The notes beneath the pieces are model-generated. The model ran no database searches. It had not been told where the DNA came from and saw only the letters and a program-made list of their open reading frames with translations. Below, one piece after another: positions 31,756-40,955 of a stretch of DNA of 54,169 nt. Origin of the DNA: Acidimicrobiaceae bacterium (GTDB lineage Bacteria; Actinomycetota; Acidimicrobiia; Acidimicrobiales; Aldehydirespiratoraceae); assembly GCA_028819505.1 (NCBI GenBank), contig JAPPLH010000066.1, positions 31,060 through 85,228 of the forward strand, written 5' to 3'. Every line of letters starts with the position of its first letter. Position 1 is the first letter of the stretch. The position numbers and the translations under genes are program-made.

Positions 31756-33057
31756 ATGGCTGAAGTCCTCAAGGAAGCCACCTCCAAGGGCGCGCATGGT
31801 GCTGATCCGGCGCTGGCTGAGCGGGTTCGCGCCCTGATCTCGGATGTGGCTGAGCGCGGCGAGCAGGCGGTGCGCGAGATGTCGGTGACGTTCGACGACT
31901 GGGCGCCGGAGCGGTTCCGGTTGAGTGCGGAGCGAGTCGGCGAGATCGTGGCCGGCGTCGATCCCGCCACGGTGGAGGACATCTGCTTCGCGCAGTCCCA
32001 GATCCGCGACTTCGCGCAGGCCCAGCTCGATTCGATGGGCGATGTGGAGGTCGAGACCCTGCCGGGGGTGACGCTGGGCCACAAGCACATCCCGGTGTCC
32101 TCTGTGGGGGCCTACGTCCCGGGCGGCCGCTACCCGATGGTGGCGTCGGCGCACATGAGCGTGCTGACGGCCAAGGTCGCGGGCGTGCCGCGCGTCGCTG
32201 CCTGCACCCCGCCCATCGGCGGCAGTGTGCCGGCCGAGACGGTGGCGGCGATGCACTTGGCGGGCGCAGATGAGATCTACCTGCTGGGCGGGGTGCAGGC
32301 GGTCGCCTCGTTGGCGCTGGGGACCGAGTTCGTCGACCGGGTGGACGTGCTGGTCGGTCCGGGCAACGCGTTCGTGGCCGAGGCCAAACGCCAGCTCTAC
32401 GGGCGGGTGGGAATCGATCTGCTCGCCGGCCCCACCGAGACCCTCCTGCTGGCCGACGACACCGTCGACGGCGAGATCTGCGCCACCGACCTGCTGGGCC
32501 AGGCCGAGCACGGGCCCACGTCGCCGGCGGTGCTGCTCACGACGTCTCGCCAACTCGGGGTGGACACCCTCGCGGAGGTGCAGCGGCAGCTGGAGACCTT
32601 GGCCACTGCCGACGTCGCCTCGGTGTCCTGGGAGGACTATGGCCGGGTCGTCGTCTGTGAGGACAATGCAGAGATGCTCGCGCTCGCCGACGAGTTGGCG
32701 TTCGAGCATGTGCAGGTCATGACCGGCGACGACGACTTCTTCCTGGAGAACCTGAAGAACTACGGGGCGCTGTTCCTGGGTCCGATGACCAACGTGTCCT
32801 ACGGCGACAAGGTGATCGGAACCAACCACACCCTCCCGACGCAGGCGGCGGCCCGCTACACGGGCGGCCTGTGGGTCGGGAAGTTCCTCAAGACCGTCAC
32901 ATACCAGCGGATCACCGACCCGGCGTCGAGCGCCCTGATCGGGGAGTACTGCAGCCGGCTCTGCGCGATAGAGAACTTCGCCGGCCATCAGGCACAGGCC
33001 GACATCCGGGTGCGACGCTACGGCCGGGAGGCGGCTCTCGGCCGTGCGCTCGGATGA
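31756..33057 (+). CDS. HisD-family dehydrogenase, possibly sulfopropanediol 3-dehydrogenase (HpsN-like)
   Basis: The 433-residue protein has the histidinol dehydrogenase fold and metal and catalytic residues: [13 protein letters not shown] (Gln and His ligands), [12 protein letters not shown] (Glu-His pair), [14 protein letters not shown] (Asp) and [18 protein letters not shown] (His). No other his genes are near. Instead an SDR gene overlaps its stop. The paralogue HpsN, which oxidises 2,3-dihydroxypropane-1-sulfonate to sulfolactate, is linked to SDR dehydrogenases and has the same [16 protein letters not shown] style, so a catabolic role is more likely than histidine synthesis. This is inference; substrate residues were not compared. 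Confidence 0.72.
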   Translation: MAEVLKEATSKGAHGADPALAERVRALISDVAERGEQAVREMSVTFDDWAPERFRLSAERVGEIVAGVDPATVEDICFAQSQIRDFAQAQLDSMGDVEVETLPGVTLGHKHIPVSSVGAYVPGGRYPMVASAHMSVLTAKVAGVPRVAACTPPIGGSVPAETVAAMHLAGADEIYLLGGVQAVASLALGTEFVDRVDVLVGPGNAFVAEAKRQLYGRVGIDLLAGPTETLLLADDTVDGEICATDLLGQAEHGPTSPAVLLTTSRQLGVDTLAEVQRQLETLATADVASVSWEDYGRVVVCEDNAEMLALADELAFEHVQVMTGDDDFFLENLKNYGALFLGPMTNVSYGDKVIGTNHTLPTQAAARYTGGLWVGKFLKTVTYQRITDPASSALIGEYCSRLCAIENFAGHQAQADIRVRRYGREAALGRALG

Positions 33058-33791
33058 GAACGGCAGTTGTCACCGGCGCCAGCGGCGGGATCGGCTCTGC
33101 GATCGCGCGACGCCTGGCGTCCGACGGCTCGACCATCATCGCGGGCTACCACTCGGCCGCGGACCGCGCCGGGCGCCTCGTCGCCGATCTGCCCGGCGCC
33201 GGCCATCGCGCCATGCGGATCTCCGTGCTGGAACCCGGCTCGCTCGCCGGGCTCGCTGATCACATCTCCTCCACTTGGGGCTGCCTCGATGTGCTCGTCA
33301 ATTGCGCCGGCGTAACCCGACCCGTGCCCCACAACGACCTCGACGCCCTCGACGACGACCTCATCGACCACATCTTCGCCACGAACTGGCGCGGCCCCTT
33401 CGCGGCGGTCAGGGCGCTGCGCGGCCTCCTCGAGAACTCCAGCGGTTCGGTCGTGGTCAACGTCTCGTCGATCGCTGCGGTCACGGGCCAGGGATCCAAC
33501 GTCGCCTACTGCGCGTCCAAGGCCGCCCTCGACAGCATGACCCGGTCGCTGGCCCGGGCTCTTGCGCCGCGAGTGCGGGTTGTCTCGGTGTCGCCGGGCT
33601 GGGTGCTGGGCGAGTACGCCGATCGCATGCCCGCAGCAGCACTCGAATCGCAGCGGGACGCGACCCCGCTGGGACGGCTGGCGACCCCGGAGGATGTGGC
33701 CGCCGCGGTGAGTGCGGCTGTCAGCCATCTGCCGTTCACGACCGGCGCGGTGATCCCCGTCGACGGCGGCCGGCCACTCGGTGCCCTGTGA
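33054..33791 (+). CDS. Short-chain dehydrogenase/reductase
   Basis: A 245-residue classical SDR: nucleotide-binding [16 protein letters not shown] near the N-terminus, NCAGVTRP, catalytic serine in [12 protein letters not shown], and YCASK (YxxxK). The C-terminus is typical ([22 protein letters not shown]). Its ATG overlaps the TGA of the HisD-family gene (ATGA), so both are made from one transcript and likely act in one pathway, for example interconverting polyol or sulfonate stereoisomers (HpsO-like). The substrate cannot be read from the sequence. Confidence 0.85.
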   Translation: MRTAVVTGASGGIGSAIARRLASDGSTIIAGYHSAADRAGRLVADLPGAGHRAMRISVLEPGSLAGLADHISSTWGCLDVLVNCAGVTRPVPHNDLDALDDDLIDHIFATNWRGPFAAVRALRGLLENSSGSVVVNVSSIAAVTGQGSNVAYCASKAALDSMTRSLARALAPRVRVVSVSPGWVLGEYADRMPAAALESQRDATPLGRLATPEDVAAAVSAAVSHLPFTTGAVIPVDGGRPLGAL

Positions 33792-34106
33792 GTGGTCGCA
33801 GGCGTCTCTGACCTCGACGTCGGAGCCCAGGGAAGGCTCGGGTCGCGATGCGGTCGGCGAGCGCGGCAGCGCGTGCCGACGGCTTCAACAGGGCCGGGAA
33901 GGTCTCGTCGACGTCGACCGCGACCACCAGAGTGACCGCGGCAGGCGGGCTAGCCAAGCGCCGCCCGCGGCCGCCCCGGCCCGCCCGATACGAGCCGCCC
34001 CAACCCCGAACACCGCGCCCGCACCGCCCCCGCCCCCCGAACACGCCACCAGCAACCCGGCTGCCCGACACTCTCCTAGAATACTGAGCCCGACCCAAGG
34101 AGTCGC
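33792..34106. other. 315-base C-rich intergenic region with the restriction-gene promoter
   Basis: Mostly skewed, C-rich low-complexity DNA. On the minus strand a coherent-looking stretch (VVAVDVDETFPALLKPSARA) near 33870-33930 may be a decayed gene piece but has no start or family. A TAGAAT -10 element at 34077-34082 and an AAGGAG ribosome binding site at 34097-34102 precede the restriction endonuclease gene. Confidence 0.45.
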
Positions 34107-34847
34107 ATGCCTTCACAGCTTCCCGACTACGGCAACTCGGTGCGCGCTGCCGTTGCTGACTACTGGGAGGTACGGCGGTCGCAGGCTGACGAGTCCGAGA
34201 GCAGGGGTGTCGTCAACACGGGTATCCGGGCTGAAGTGACGGGAGGGCGCCACCTGGACGCTCTCCACGAGTTGGTAGTGAGCGTCTTCGTGGACGCTGG
34301 CATACCGGCTCGGTTGATCGATGTGAAGAGGCGCCCGATCGCCGGTTACTTCCGTCGTGACAAGAATTGGGACATCGTGGTGACGGTGGCGGATCGGGTG
34401 GTCGGCATCGTTGAGTTGAAGTCGATGGCGGGCAACAGCGGCAAGAATTACAACAACCGCACCGACGAGGCGCTCGGCCAGGCCGTCGACGTTTGGAAGG
34501 CGGTCGAGCGTGAGATCATCCGTCCGCTGCGACCGTGGCTGGGTTACTTCATGCTGCTGGAGGACAACGAGGCCTTCACCAAACCGGTCGCCCCGCGCAA
34601 GGCGGTGTGGGAGCCGGATCCGGCTTTCGATGGTGCCAGCTACGCGGATCGGTATGTGATCTTCTTCGAGCGGATGGTCCGTGAGCGACTGCTTGACGCG
34701 GCGTGTGTCGTCCTGGCTGACAAGGACTCTGCTGCGGTGACGTTCCCGTCGGAGTCAGTGAGCTTTCAGGCCTTTGCCGCGGCCATCCACGGCCGGTGTC
34801 TCCAGTTCATGGCCACGAACCCGGAGATCGACTGGTCAGCGGGGTAG
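34107..34847 (+). CDS. Type II restriction endonuclease, PaeR7I/XhoI family
   Basis: The 246-residue protein matches the PaeR7I/XhoI family: RRPIAGYFRRDKNWDIVVTV supplies the catalytic aspartate, VVGIVELKSMAGNSGKNYNN the ExK, and RTDEALGQAVDVWKA follows. These enzymes recognise CTCGAG and cut after the first C. It has its own promoter (TAGAAT) and ribosome binding site. The modification gene lies convergently 33 bases beyond its stop, so expression of the two is independent. The length fits intact family members, so the enzyme is probably active. Specificity is inferred from the family. Confidence 0.9.
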   Translation: MPSQLPDYGNSVRAAVADYWEVRRSQADESESRGVVNTGIRAEVTGGRHLDALHELVVSVFVDAGIPARLIDVKRRPIAGYFRRDKNWDIVVTVADRVVGIVELKSMAGNSGKNYNNRTDEALGQAVDVWKAVEREIIRPLRPWLGYFMLLEDNEAFTKPVAPRKAVWEPDPAFDGASYADRYVIFFERMVRERLLDAACVVLADKDSAAVTFPSESVSFQAFAAAIHGRCLQFMATNPEIDWSAG

Positions 34848-34880
34848 CGGCCGCAACCCGAGGGACGGCCGTCGAAGGGT

Positions 34881-36584
34881 CTAGGCCACGGCGGCGAGGA
34901 GGTCGGACCGGCTGATCCCGTACAGCTCTGCGGCTACGGCACTGGCTGCGGCCCGGTCTCGGCGTCTGAACGCCGCGGCGAGGGCAGCCGCGGCCGCCGC
35001 AGCGATTGCGTCGGGGGCAGGGACTCGTATCTTTCGGAGGTACTGGGCCTGGAATCGGTAGGCGCCGCCGCGCATCTTCACGCAGTAGGCGCCGACGAAC
35101 AGGTTGGCAATGTCCGACAACAGCAGTCCCCCCAGAACCTCTAGGTCCCATTTGTCGGACACTACGTAGTAGAGGTTGTGATGGGGGCAGAAGCCTCCTT
35201 CGTCGAGCACGGGGTGAGCTGTCGCCTTGATGTCGGGAAGCAGCAGCTTCGGTCGTGCCTGCAGTTCGAGATCGACCCGGTCGATCGTGCGGTACCAGGA
35301 GGCCGGCTGGCTGCGGGCCACGTACCGCTGTCTGATCCTGGTGCCGTGGCGCTGCAGATATGAGGCGAGGCCGGGGTACTCCTCGAGATCAACAAGGCAA
35401 CCGTCCTCCCACGGGTTCACGAGGAACCGTCCGCTCCATTGCGGCGCACCCGAGGAGATGTCACGAGCGGTCAGCATCGGCAGCAGACGGCAGCGCTCCA
35501 CTCCGGGAGCGTCCTTGACCACGAAGACATCGTCGCAGCCGGTGGCCAAGCCGATACCGACGCGGGTGCCTGTCTGCCAGTCCTCCAAAGGACCGAATCG
35601 CTGCTCGATGTCCGCTATCAGCTCCAGCGTGCCAGGCGAGCCCGTTGGCCAGTGGTTGCTGCCGGTGAACCACCCTTGGAGCGTCGCGGCGTCGAAGTGG
35701 CCTCCAACGAGCGCGGGTTCGCTGCGCTCGGCGAGCCACTGCGCGACGGTGCGGGCGTCGCTTTCGTCGAAGCCGTCTGCGGTTTCGACGACACGGGCTG
35801 GGCCCTGGGAGCCGTTGCGTAGCACGGTGATCGCCGGATAGGCCGACACCGTGTCCTCGAATGCGTCCACGCCGTGCATCACCACGACTGTGTCCACTGC
35901 GTACTCGGAAGCGACCAGTGCCCGTAGCCGCTCGCCGTACTGATTGTGCATCCAGCGGTCAGCGCAGATGAACGCCAGCCTTCCTTCGGGGCCGAGCATC
36001 GACAGGCCCTTCTCGAAGAAGCCCACATACAGGTCCGCTCGGCCCCGCATGGTGGCGCACTCGGACCGGTAGGCCTCGCTGACCTCTGCTGGAACGTCTT
36101 CGAGCCTGACATAGGGCGGGTTGCCGACCACGAAGCCGGCCTGCCGGGACCCGTCGAGTCCCGCGCCCAGCAGGAAGTCCCCTCGACTGACCCACTCCGA
36201 GCTGAGGCTCTCGGCCAAATCGGCCGGTTGGCCGAGTTCGACGAGCCGCGCGGCTACCGACCCGCGGGCGACATCGACGTTGCGGTCGAGCAGATCGAAT
36301 GCCCTGACGGCCGGCCCCAGGTCGGAAATCGATCGGCCATGCCGGTCGCAGGACTCCACCAGCCGCTCAACGATCGGAACCAGGAACGAACCGGTACCGC
36401 AAGCAGGCTCCACGATCACCGAAGCTCCCAGGTCAGCAGAGGCTTCGTAGCCAGCCAGGTCCAGGATCAAGTCGACCACCCAGCGGCGGGTGAACACCTC
36501 ACCGTGCGTTCCATCGGGATCGACGTTCCAAGTCGGCATCGCCCTGACGGCCTCCATCAACTTCGGCTGGCGGTACTGAGTCAT
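34881..36584 (-). CDS. Adenine-N6 DNA methyltransferase of the PaeR7I/XhoI-type system
   Basis: A 567-residue gamma-class (Eco57I/M.TaqI-like) methylase. SAM-binding motif I is [18 protein letters not shown], motif [15 protein letters not shown], catalytic motif [16 protein letters not shown], and the C-terminal target-recognition part ends [14 protein letters not shown]. Fused or adjacent specificity subunits are absent, as in type II M.PaeR7I, whose length is similar. ATG 36584 is chosen because the open frame upstream is remnant sequence with no methylase similarity. It should protect the host's CTCGAG sites, which occur in this window (for example near 2,576). Confidence 0.9.
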   Translation of the reverse strand: MTQYRQPKLMEAVRAMPTWNVDPDGTHGEVFTRRWVVDLILDLAGYEASADLGASVIVEPACGTGSFLVPIVERLVESCDRHGRSISDLGPAVRAFDLLDRNVDVARGSVAARLVELGQPADLAESLSSEWVSRGDFLLGAGLDGSRQAGFVVGNPPYVRLEDVPAEVSEAYRSECATMRGRADLYVGFFEKGLSMLGPEGRLAFICADRWMHNQYGERLRALVASEYAVDTVVVMHGVDAFEDTVSAYPAITVLRNGSQGPARVVETADGFDESDARTVAQWLAERSEPALVGGHFDAATLQGWFTGSNHWPTGSPGTLELIADIEQRFGPLEDWQTGTRVGIGLATGCDDVFVVKDAPGVERCRLLPMLTARDISSGAPQWSGRFLVNPWEDGCLVDLEEYPGLASYLQRHGTRIRQRYVARSQPASWYRTIDRVDLELQARPKLLLPDIKATAHPVLDEGGFCPHHNLYYVVSDKWDLEVLGGLLLSDIANLFVGAYCVKMRGGAYRFQAQYLRKIRVPAPDAIAAAAAAALAAAFRRRDRAAASAVAAELYGISRSDLLAAVA

Positions 36585-37003
36585 CGACACCGCCCCGGCG
36601 CCACTCAAGCTACACATGTTCCACTTCACGGAGGAGCACCCTAAGGACGCCATGTGACAGGGGATGCACACGGGCCGTCCGTCGGGTCCTGGGGATGGGT
36701 GCCCGGACCTGTTCGACGAGCGGGCGCTGGCGGCCAGTCTGTCCGGTCCCGCCGCCAACGACGAGGACGTTTGGGCCATGAACTGATCGGCGTCGTCGCG
36801 GAAGGTAAGAGGCCGCCGGGACCCCGCGGCGACGATGCGGTCCATGACCTCCTCCACCTCGACCGGGTCGCGGAAGGTGAGAGGCCGCCGGGACGCCGCG
36901 GGCCGCGGTGCGTGCGTGCGATGTCACAGTGTGGTGGCATGGTGGGCGCTCAGGCGGCGACGCCGGGCACAGTCCACAGACTTCGGCAGCGGGAGGATCC
37001 GAC
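36585..37003. other. 419-base spacer with decayed coding sequence and a tandem duplication
   Basis: On the minus strand the sequence near 36657-36700 resembles the start of the antitoxin-like gene at 22163 (GRPVCIP preceded by an HP dipeptide) and is probably a broken copy. Two 36-base direct repeats (36795-36830 and 36867-36902) have a 72-base period, which equals 24 codons and encodes SRRPLTFRD twice on the minus strand. A GGGAGGA ribosome binding site precedes the gene at 37004. Confidence 0.5.
36795..36902. repeat. 36-base direct repeats with 72-base period
   Basis: GTCGCGGAAGGTAAGAGGCC continues to GCCGGGACCCCGCGG in copy 1. Copy 2 differs at two positions. The period is a multiple of three and preserves a minus-strand peptide, indicating duplication within what was once a coding region. 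Confidence 0.65.
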
Positions 37004-37711
37004 ATGCTGAACAAACTTCGCAAACTCTTCGGGGATCCCGAGGCGGCAGCCCGCCTCGAGCAGCAGCGGGCCCAGGCGGCGGCCGCGGCCGTCCGCCGCG
37101 AGTGGGAGCAGGACTGCGCCGCGCTCGAGTCGGAGATCGAGGCGTGCCGGTCCTATGAGGATCTCGCCGACGAGTTCGACCCGGACTGCCCGATCGTCAC
37201 CAAGCGGGGCGAGGAGGTGCTGCTGATCGGACGCGGGGCCGCGCTCGTCGAGACCCGCCGCGCCCCCAAGACCCGCTACGGGGGCCACTCCCACGGGCTG
37301 TCGGTGCGGGTCACCAAGGGCGTCTACTACCGGCCCAGCGTGCATCGGGGCACGATAGAGGCCGCCCCCGAGGAGACCGCGGTGATCGACGGCGAGGACG
37401 GCGACGGCGTGTTCGTGGCGACCAACAAGCGCGGGGTGTTCCGCGGCAGCCTCCACACCCGCGAGTTCCGCTGGGACAAGCTGGTGTCGGCCACCCCCGA
37501 GCTGGTCGGCCGCTACTACGCGGTGATGATGCCGGTGGAGAACCGCCAGCGGGTGTCGGGGGTGCTCGTCGGGAGCGGCTCCGACGCCGACTTCGTGCTG
37601 CGCCGGATCATGTTCGGGGTGGCGCTGCACCAGGACCGCGGCGACGCCTTCATCGCCCGGATGGAGGCCGAACTGGCCGAACTCAGAGCCGCCGAGCCGC
37701 CTCCACTCTGA
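37004..37711 (+). CDS. Unknown cytosolic protein with PH-like segment
   Basis: The 235-residue product starts MLNKLRKLFGDPEAAARLEQ behind a GGGAGGA ribosome binding site. Residues 15-55 are a charged coiled-coil-like helix. A beta-rich part follows, with RGEEVLLIGRGAALVETRR and DGVFVATNKRGVFRGSLHTR. The TNKR...REF pattern is common in bacterial PH-like or SHOCT-associated domains of unknown role. There is no signal peptide or membrane span. It stands alone between the restriction-modification pair and the PucR locus. Confidence 0.65.
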   Translation: MLNKLRKLFGDPEAAARLEQQRAQAAAAAVRREWEQDCAALESEIEACRSYEDLADEFDPDCPIVTKRGEEVLLIGRGAALVETRRAPKTRYGGHSHGLSVRVTKGVYYRPSVHRGTIEAAPEETAVIDGEDGDGVFVATNKRGVFRGSLHTREFRWDKLVSATPELVGRYYAVMMPVENRQRVSGVLVGSGSDADFVLRRIMFGVALHQDRGDAFIARMEAELAELRAAEPPPL

Positions 37712-37972
37712 CCGGCCCGCCGCGACGGCTGGCTTGGCCCTGAGCCCTATGGGGCGTTCGTCCCTCACGGCATCCGCGACTGGAAGCTGCATCCTGACGA
37801 GTCGTCCGTCGAGCGGGTAGGGGAGGCCGCTGACCGGCTCGGGCGCCTGCAGCAGCGGGTGGTGCTCTCGCCACACCGCGCCCCGGCCCCCGCCACACCG
37901 CACAGACCCCCGGGGCCCGGCCGCGATCGCGTCCCAGGCGACAGCGACCCGCTTCCTGAAGGTCCGAGCGCG
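37712..37972 (+). other. Spacer with a possible amidase N-terminal fragment
   Basis: In the plus frame following the previous stop, WLGPEPYGAFVPHGIRDWKL and SVERVGEAADRLGRLQQR read as plausible protein. The YGAFVPHG piece is reminiscent of amidase-family N-termini. There is no start codon and the frame decays into Pro-rich sequence, so this is at most a remnant. Confidence 0.25.
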
Positions 37973-39496
37973 TCAGCCCGCTCGCGCGAGGTCGCCCTCT
38001 ACTTCAAGCGCCTTGATTGCGATCCAGAGCCGGGCCTGGTCCGCGAACTCACTCAGGTCATGGTCGGTCAGTCGCTCTATCTGTGAGATGCGGTATCGCA
38101 TCGAGTTGCGATGAAGGTGCAGCTTCTTGGCAGCCTCGGCCGCCGAGGCCGAGCATTCAAGGTAGGTGGCCAGCGTGTTGAGCAGGTCCGATCCGCGGCT
38201 GCGATCGTGCTCCAACAGGGGAGCAAGGAGACCAAGGGCCATCTCGCGAATCGGAAGCTCACGATTCACCAGCAGGAGCGTCGACAGGTTCAACGGCTCG
38301 CAGTCGCTGACGCCGGGGCCGTGAGTCGCAGCCTCCTTGGCCTCGAAGTAGCTGAGCCGCAGCCCGTTCGGCCCGGTGTGCGAGCCGCCGATGCCGACAC
38401 GCACCGCTGGATCGAAGGTGCCGAGACGCTCACGGGTGGCACGGGCGATCTCGTGAACCGGAGCCGACGACGGGACGATCGTGATGAGCTCGTCCCCGAC
38501 CAGGGCCCTCACCCTCGGGTTGTCTTCACGGTCAACCAGTTCCTGGGGACCCCAGGGCAGCGTCCTGATGCGGTTGTCCGGGTCGGTGAGCGCGGCCACG
38601 ATGACGGTCGCGGCCGTATCGAGGTCCACGCCGAAGGCTTCCAGGCGCCGGGTCGCATCCTCGTCCCTGAGGCGCTGCGCGAGCAGGTCCTCGACCACCT
38701 GGCCCACAAGCTCGCGTCGCCCGGTGAGCTCTGCTTGACGGCGAGCGAGTTCGAGACCGATGAGCGTCGCGGCGTAGGGAATCGCGTGCAGGTTGTACGT
38801 CGTGTCGCTGACCCGTACGCACAAGAACGCCACGACCTCCTCGGCGACCGCGATGGGGGACACCGACAGGTCTGAGTCTTCGTCGCTCTCGGGAGGCGAG
38901 CGAAGGTGAAGGACCTCCTCGATCGGCCAGAAGGCGGACTCGGGCGCACTTGAGAGCACGCGGCCATGAGAATCGATCACCGCCGCCGATCCGTGGATGA
39001 GGTTGCACAGGCTCTCGATCATCGGTCGCAGCCCGGCGCCGCTGAGCAGTACGGAGGCGAGGGCCTCGTGGATCTCGAGGCCTCGCTTGAGCAGCTCGTA
39101 CCGTTCGGCGATCGCCGATTCGGCGACCACGCGTGAGATCTCCGTGAACGGCGTTCCGTAGGGAACCTCGATGAGGGGAAGAGCCCGACGGCTGGCCGCT
39201 ACAAGCATCTGCGGCGGAACGAACGGGTGGCTCATGCCGGTGCCGAAGCCGATTGCCGCCGCGTCTGCGTCCGCCAGGCGCTCGACGAACTCCTCATACC
39301 GGTCATGGGGTCCTTCGAGGAGTCCGATCCCGGTCGTCAGGATCAGCTCCTTGCCCACGACGAAGGGGGTCGGGTCCGCGAGTTCTGTGGGCGCGACCCA
39401 GTCGATGGTGCGGCTGAGAGCAATGTCGTGCTGTGCCGTGTGCAAGGTCAGACCGTCACCGAAGGCTCTCAAGAGTTCGCGGAGTGTCAGCGCCAT
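37973..39496 (-). CDS. PucR-family transcriptional regulator
   Basis: The 507-residue protein begins MALTLRELLRAFGDGLTLHT. Residues 1-130 are the PucR-type ligand domain (IDWVAPTELADPTPFVVGKE, LILTTGIGL), the middle a GAF-like/GGDEF-related region, and the C-terminus the PucR helix-turn-helix with SASAAEAAKKLHLHRNSMRYRISQIERLTD. Such regulators activate purine, amide and other nitrogen-compound catabolism operons. It is divergent from the transporter and pxp cluster, sharing a 117-base interval with an operator-like dyad, so it is very likely that cluster's regulator. Confidence 0.9.
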   Translation of the reverse strand: MALTLRELLRAFGDGLTLHTAQHDIALSRTIDWVAPTELADPTPFVVGKELILTTGIGLLEGPHDRYEEFVERLADADAAAIGFGTGMSHPFVPPQMLVAASRRALPLIEVPYGTPFTEISRVVAESAIAERYELLKRGLEIHEALASVLLSGAGLRPMIESLCNLIHGSAAVIDSHGRVLSSAPESAFWPIEEVLHLRSPPESDEDSDLSVSPIAVAEEVVAFLCVRVSDTTYNLHAIPYAATLIGLELARRQAELTGRRELVGQVVEDLLAQRLRDEDATRRLEAFGVDLDTAATVIVAALTDPDNRIRTLPWGPQELVDREDNPRVRALVGDELITIVPSSAPVHEIARATRERLGTFDPAVRVGIGGSHTGPNGLRLSYFEAKEAATHGPGVSDCEPLNLSTLLLVNRELPIREMALGLLAPLLEHDRSRGSDLLNTLATYLECSASAAEAAKKLHLHRNSMRYRISQIERLTDHDLSEFADQARLWIAIKALEVEGDLARAG

Positions 39497-39503
39497 GAAT
39501 TGA

Positions 39504-39532
39504 ATTGTACATCTGCACATCAATCAAGTCAA
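39504..39532 (-). promoter_or_regulatory. pucR-type gene promoter with overlapping dyad
   Basis: On the minus strand TTGACT (39532-39527) and TACAAT (39509-39504) are 17 bases apart and the ATG follows after seven bases, giving a leaderless transcript. The imperfect palindrome TGTACATCTGCACA (39506-39519) covers the -10 and spacer, a position suited to autorepression. It may also serve the divergent transporter operon. Confidence 0.6.
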
Positions 39533-39613
39533 ACACTGTGCACTACGGCCCTATCGCCGGTTGCGAAGCTATTCATAGCATCGCCTCTCGCGAATTCCCA
39601 GGGAGGGACGACC

Positions 39614-40930
39614 ATGTCCACAAGACGACCCGTGGCGCTGAGAGTGCTCTCGGTGCTGCTGGCGACGCAGATCGTCGCCGCAGCATGCGGCGACGACGAT
39701 GACGACTCGGCTGTCGCGCCGCAGACGACCCAACAGGCTGACAGCACGGCCGCGGCGCCCGATGATGCGGCAGCGGCGGCTGATGAGCCGTCCGAGGAGC
39801 CTGAGCCGGCCGCTGCCCCTGATGACGAGGCAGCGGCGGCTGATGAGGTTGCCGCGCCCGATGATGCGGCAGCGGCGGCTGATGAGCCGTCCGAGGAGCC
39901 TGGGCCGGCCGCTGCCGCTGATGACGAGGCCGCGCCTGCCGATTGGGCGCCGTACCCGGTTGAGGTCTGGAGCGTTCCCGGTGACGCGACCAGCCCCAGA
40001 ACCGTGATGGACTACGTTCCAGTCGCAGCGACGCAGGCGTGGAACATCTGCGTTTCGTTCCCGCACATGAAGGACGCCTACTGGCTCGCAGTGGACTACG
40101 GCGCCGTGGAGGAGTCTCGACGCCAGGGCGTGAGCATGACGCTGGTCGAGGCCGGCGGCTACACCAACCTGGACACGCAGATCTCGCAGATCGAGGACTG
40201 TGTGCAGGGTGGCGCCGACGCGGTCGTCGTCGGTGCGATCTCCTTCGACGGGCTGAACAACCTGGTCGATGAGATCGCTGCGCAAGGAATCCCGGTCATC
40301 GATGTGATCAACGGGATGTCCTCGGAGAATCTGACGGCGAAGTCCCTCGTCTCGTTCGGTGAGATGGGCGCCAACGCGTGCTCATGGCTGGCGAATCATG
40401 TGGGCGATGAGGCCACATCCATTGCTTGGTTCCCCGGTCCGGCCGGTGCTGGCTGGGTCGAGGCCGGCAATGCGGGGTGTGTGGGTGCCCTCGAGGGGAC
40501 GTCGGTCACGATTGTTGACACGAAGTTCGGCGACACCGGCAAGGAGGCCCAGAGCATCCTGATCGAAGACGCCCTGGCCGCGAACCCGGACGTCGACTTC
40601 ATCGTCGGCACGGCCGTGACGGCGGAGGCCGCGACCTCCATCTTGCGCGACCGTGGCCTCGACGACGAGATCGGCGTGGTCTCGTACTACTTCACACCGG
40701 GGATCTTCGAGGGTCTCCAGAGTGGACGCATACTCGCCGCTCCGACCGACTCGCCTGTCATCCAGGCTCGCATCGCCATCGACCAGGCGGTTCGAGCCCT
40801 CGAAGGACTCGACTTCGAGGAGCACGTCGGACCGGCATTGTTCGTCGTCGATGTCGACACCATCGACACGTTCGACTCGACCTCGACGTTGGCGCCCCCG
40901 GGCTTCGATCCCGTCTTCAGCGTCGGCTGA
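39614..40930 (+). CDS. TorT-like periplasmic substrate-binding lipoprotein
   Basis: A 438-residue protein with a signal peptide and lipobox-like site (LLATQIVAAACGDDDD, C25). An Ala/Asp/Glu/Pro-rich linker of about 90 residues contains a duplicated 33-residue unit. The binding domain is of the periplasmic sugar-binding/TorT type: WNICVSFPHMKDAYWLAVDY, GGADAVVVGAISFDGL, IDVINGMSSENL. TorT itself senses TMAO, but here the protein is followed by an ABC ATPase and permease, so it most likely captures the substrate for import. The ATG is preceded by GGGAGGGACG. It is the first gene of the transporter-pxp cluster. Confidence 0.85.
   Translation: MSTRRPVALRVLSVLLATQIVAAACGDDDDDSAVAPQTTQQADSTAAAPDDAAAAADEPSEEPEPAAAPDDEAAAADEVAAPDDAAAAADEPSEEPGPAAAADDEAAPADWAPYPVEVWSVPGDATSPRTVMDYVPVAATQAWNICVSFPHMKDAYWLAVDYGAVEESRRQGVSMTLVEAGGYTNLDTQISQIEDCVQGGADAVVVGAISFDGLNNLVDEIAAQGIPVIDVINGMSSENLTAKSLVSFGEMGANACSWLANHVGDEATSIAWFPGPAGAGWVEAGNAGCVGALEGTSVTIVDTKFGDTGKEAQSILIEDALAANPDVDFIVGTAVTAEAATSILRDRGLDDEIGVVSYYFTPGIFEGLQSGRILAAPTDSPVIQARIAIDQAVRALEGLDFEEHVGPALFVVDVDTIDTFDSTSTLAPPGFDPVFSVG
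39755..39952 (+). repeat. In-frame 99-base tandem duplication in the lipoprotein linker
   Basis: GCGCCCGATGATGCGGCAGC starts at 39755 and again at 39854; the two copies are nearly identical over most of the 99-base (33-codon) unit. It lengthens the acidic linker between lipid anchor and binding domain. Confidence 0.7.
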
Positions 40931-40955
40931 CCACGCGAGCGGTGACGCCCGGGAA

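Noticed and set aside
33736-34116. Minus-strand open frame of 126 codons between the SDR and restriction genes
   Set aside because: Mostly Gly/Arg-rich sequence from a C-rich tract, overlapping the SDR end and the restriction-gene promoter. Only a short piece looks protein-like.
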